DNA of 7,248 nucleotides from Candidatus Solincola jinzensis (lineage in GTDB: Bacteria; Actinomycetota; Geothermincolia; Geothermincolales; RBG-13-55-18). The notes beneath the pieces were generated by a model. That model was not told the DNA's origin. It saw only the letters and a program-made list of their open reading frames with translations, and did not search any database. The stretch is from the NCBI GenBank assembly GCA_015711875.1, contig JACVJG010000133.1:1-7248 (forward strand), in the 5' to 3' direction. Positions 5,367-7,248 of the stretch are shown here, piece after piece; the stretch's first letter is position 1, and every line of letters starts with the position of its first letter. The translations under genes and the position numbers were made by a program.

Positions 5367-6779
5367 CTATCTGCCCACTATACCCATGCCGTTGATGATG
5401 GTGTTGAGGGCGTCGTCCATAACGGTGATCGCTCTCGCCGCAGCCTGAAATGCCCGCTGCGCCTCCTGCAACCGCACCATCTCCTCGTCGATGTACACGC
5501 CCGAAACCGATTCCCTCCAGTTCTTTATCTGTGTGAGCAGCACCTCGGTGTTCTCCACCTCGTTCTCCATGGCCTGGGCGTCTATTCCCACCCTCGCCAC
5601 CACGCTGCGGTAGTAGTCCTCGAAGGTATAGGTTCCGCCTATCGTCTTCTCCTGCCTCAACAAGGCGATGGCGCGCGCGTTCTCGGCGTCCCCCTCGCCG
5701 CTGCCCGCGGACGCCGCTATACCCTTGGGCTCGGCGGCGATATGCGGGTTCACCGCCATGTCCGCCATGGAGGTGCCGGTGAAGAACGCCTCGTACGCGG
5801 TACCGGCAACCGGATTGCCGTCGAGGTCGTATCCGGCGGCATGCTGCGCGTTCACCCCCTGGATGATCGAGGCGGCCAGCGCGTCCAGGTCCGCTACCAG
5901 ATCGGGGATATATGAATCGCGCATCTCCAGCATGGATGCCAACTTGCCGCCGTTTATCCCCAGGGGTTGCGCGTCGCTTTCCCATACCAGGGCGTGAAAG
6001 CCGCTTCCCGTGGCCTCGGCCTTGACTTCGTTATAGTCGTCCCCCATCACCAGGGCGCGGTTGGCGATGAACAGGCTTACCCCGCCGGCTTCCTCCAGCC
6101 TCACCCGCACGTCCACGTAAGACCTCAGCTCGCCGACCAGCCTTTCCCTCTCGTCTATGAGGTCGTTGGGGTTCATCCCCCCCGCCCTGGCGCGCGCAAT
6201 GCGGGCATTGAGGGACGCAACCGCCGCGGCCATGCGGTTGATGGCCTCCGCGCTCTGCTCGATCTCAAAGTCCAGGTTCTCCCTGGTACTCGCCAGTTGC
6301 CGGCTCATGCGGTTGAAGATCCCGGCCAGGGTATCCGCCTGGTAGACAAGGCTCTGGCGGACCGCCAGGCTGTCGGGGTTCAGGGTCAATTCCTCCCAGG
6401 CGTTCCAGAAGGCGGCCATGGCCGCACCCAGGCCCTCCTCGCCCGGCTCCCCGAATATCCCCTCCACCTGGGATACCGTCCACGAAGCCTGCCTCTTCTC
6501 CGCCAGGACGCCCGATTGCTCGCGCAACTGGGCATCTATGAAGAGATCGGCCACACGCGTCACCTCTCGCGCCTCCACGCCGGTACCCTTCATCAAGGCC
6601 CCCACCGGGCCCGCCAACCCGGGCATGGTGAAAGGCACCCCGGGGGTCAGCAGCACCCTCTGGCGGGTGTACCCCTCCGTAGAGGCATTGGCGATGTTGT
6701 GGCCGGTGGTCTCCATCACCTGCCTCTGGGCTCGCAGGCCCGAGAGGGCGATCTGCAATCCGAAGAAGGTAGAACTCAA
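5367..6779 (-). CDS. flgK: Flagellar hook-filament junction protein FlgK (HAP1)
   Basis: FlgK forms the first junction ring between hook and filament and is exported through the flagellar type III apparatus. The N-terminus (residues about 4-40) carries the flagellar rod/hook signature, with GLQIALSGLRAQ, then TTGHNIANASTEGYTRQR. A helical D1 region follows, with the FlgK motif MNPNDLIDERERLVGEL at about 202-218. The C-terminal helix (426-470) has the expected SGV.IDEEMVRLQ...AFQAAARAI pattern. At 470 residues it is somewhat shorter than the usual 500-550, so the central variable domain is small. The start is TTG at 6779: it has a good Shine-Dalgarno GAAGGGAG about 5-6 bases upstream, and the conserved N-terminus begins right there. 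It sits between flgN and flgL with 13-base gaps on both sides, consistent with one transcript. A run of seven G at 6177-6183 lies just before the NPND motif but keeps the frame. Confidence 0.96.
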   Translation of the reverse strand: MSSTFFGLQIALSGLRAQRQVMETTGHNIANASTEGYTRQRVLLTPGVPFTMPGLAGPVGALMKGTGVEAREVTRVADLFIDAQLREQSGVLAEKRQASWTVSQVEGIFGEPGEEGLGAAMAAFWNAWEELTLNPDSLAVRQSLVYQADTLAGIFNRMSRQLASTRENLDFEIEQSAEAINRMAAAVASLNARIARARAGGMNPNDLIDERERLVGELRSYVDVRVRLEEAGGVSLFIANRALVMGDDYNEVKAEATGSGFHALVWESDAQPLGINGGKLASMLEMRDSYIPDLVADLDALAASIIQGVNAQHAAGYDLDGNPVAGTAYEAFFTGTSMADMAVNPHIAAEPKGIAASAGSGEGDAENARAIALLRQEKTIGGTYTFEDYYRSVVARVGIDAQAMENEVENTEVLLTQIKNWRESVSGVYIDEEMVRLQEAQRAFQAAARAITVMDDALNTIINGMGIVGR

Positions 6780-6792
6780 TCCCGCTCCCTTC

Positions 6793-7248
6793 TCATGCCG
6801 AAAAACTCAAGCGATAGGGGTCGTTGCTTCCCGTCACCGCGGTACCGTCATCGCCATAGATGACCCAACCTCCCAAGAAGTTCATGAGGAAAGAGACGAG
6901 CCTCTCTATCTCACGCCCCATCGCGCTGAGCAATGACACGTTCGCTGCCTGCGTCACCGCCAGAGCGCGCGCCGTCTCGGCCAACCTGGCAATCTTATCC
7001 ATAAGGTCGGTCCCGTAGAGGGAATCCACCCGGGCCATGTACTGGAGGATATCCTCCCGCGTGTCGCACGGCCCCGCGCCGCCCGTGTGCGCGCAGGCCA
7101 GCAGCTCGCGCCCCGCCGCCTTGATGCCCTCCGCTATGCGCGCCGTCTCCGCCGCGAGGGCGTTAATCCTCGCCACATCCCCCGCCATCGCCGCCTCGCG
7201 CGTGCGCTCCGATACCAGCAGCGCCTCTCCCACGCAGGCCAGAAGCTC
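6793..7248 (-). CDS. flgN: FlgN-type flagellar export chaperone, 5' end cut by window
   Basis: FlgN is a cytoplasmic chaperone that binds the C-terminal helices of the junction proteins FlgK and FlgL and brings them to the flagellar type III export gate. The open frame runs to the window edge, giving 151 visible residues; the family is usually about 140-160, so only a few N-terminal residues are missing. The visible part is almost all helical: an N-terminal helix with the family pattern ELL...L...T..A..AGD....NALAAE, then a long helix around LARTA-like repeats, then a short tail containing YGDDG, which resembles the YG.DG tail seen in many FlgN proteins. A GTG at 7233 is in frame, but the upstream codons ELLAC fit the family, so the true start probably lies outside. 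It ends 13 bases before flgK, which is the usual operon arrangement. Assignment rests on the fold pattern plus the neighbouring client genes. Confidence 0.85.
   Translation of the reverse strand, partial: ELLACVGEALLVSERTREAAMAGDVARINALAAETARIAEGIKAAGRELLACAHTGGAGPCDTREDILQYMARVDSLYGTDLMDKIARLAETARALAVTQAANVSLLSAMGREIERLVSFLMNFLGGWVIYGDDGTAVTGSNDPYRLSFSA

Noticed and set aside
6177..6183. Third run of seven G, in flgK, as sign of a G-tract contingency system
   Set aside because: The flgK frame is intact there, and a rough estimate for DNA of this GC content gives one to three such runs by chance in a window this size, so three runs are not an enrichment.
5967..6863. Long plus-strand open frame (298 codons) opposite flgK
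   Set aside because: It is antisense to a certain gene and has His/Arg/Pro-rich composition typical of shadow frames in GC-rich DNA.

Overview
The window is a compact, GC-rich stretch of bacterial chromosome. All recognisable genes lie on the minus strand, so transcription runs from position 7248 towards 1. In that direction the order is flgN (cut by the window edge), flgK, flgL, fliW, csrA, a receiver-domain protein, and a large glycosyltransferase with tetratricopeptide repeats. The block flgN-flgK-flgL-fliW-csrA is the late flagellar module known from Bacillus, Clostridia and flagellated Actinobacteria. The high GC, the GTG and TTG starts and the strong purine-rich ribosome binding sites fit a high-GC Firmicute-like or deep actinobacterial lineage. 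I cannot fix the taxon from sequence alone.

Region by region: 6793-7248 holds the export chaperone FlgN. Positions 5367-6779 and 4455-5353 encode FlgK and FlgL, the two hook-filament junction proteins that FlgN delivers to the export gate. The flgL reading frame is broken by one base in a run of seven G at 4718-4724. Positions 4271-4454 are an untranslated leader with several small hairpins and many GGA triplets. FliW (3818-4270) and CsrA (3537-3794) follow; in B. subtilis this pair couples flagellin level to flagellin mRNA translation. The csrA end overlaps the start of a 260-residue response-regulator-like protein (2771-3553). After a 299-base spacer comes a 769-residue GT2 glycosyltransferase fused to about 12 TPRs (162-2471). 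Positions 1-161 show no gene.

How they work together (inference from family knowledge): FlgN, FlgK and FlgL build the filament junction, and FliW and CsrA sense flagellin and gate its translation. The receiver protein, probably translationally coupled to CsrA, is a candidate signal input to this switch. The TPR glycosyltransferase is a candidate for modifying flagellin. In B. subtilis the flagellin gene hag follows csrA; here that slot is taken by the last two genes. The most original points are the csrA/receiver overlap, a near-consensus CsrA site on the csrA start codon, and the frameshift in flgL.
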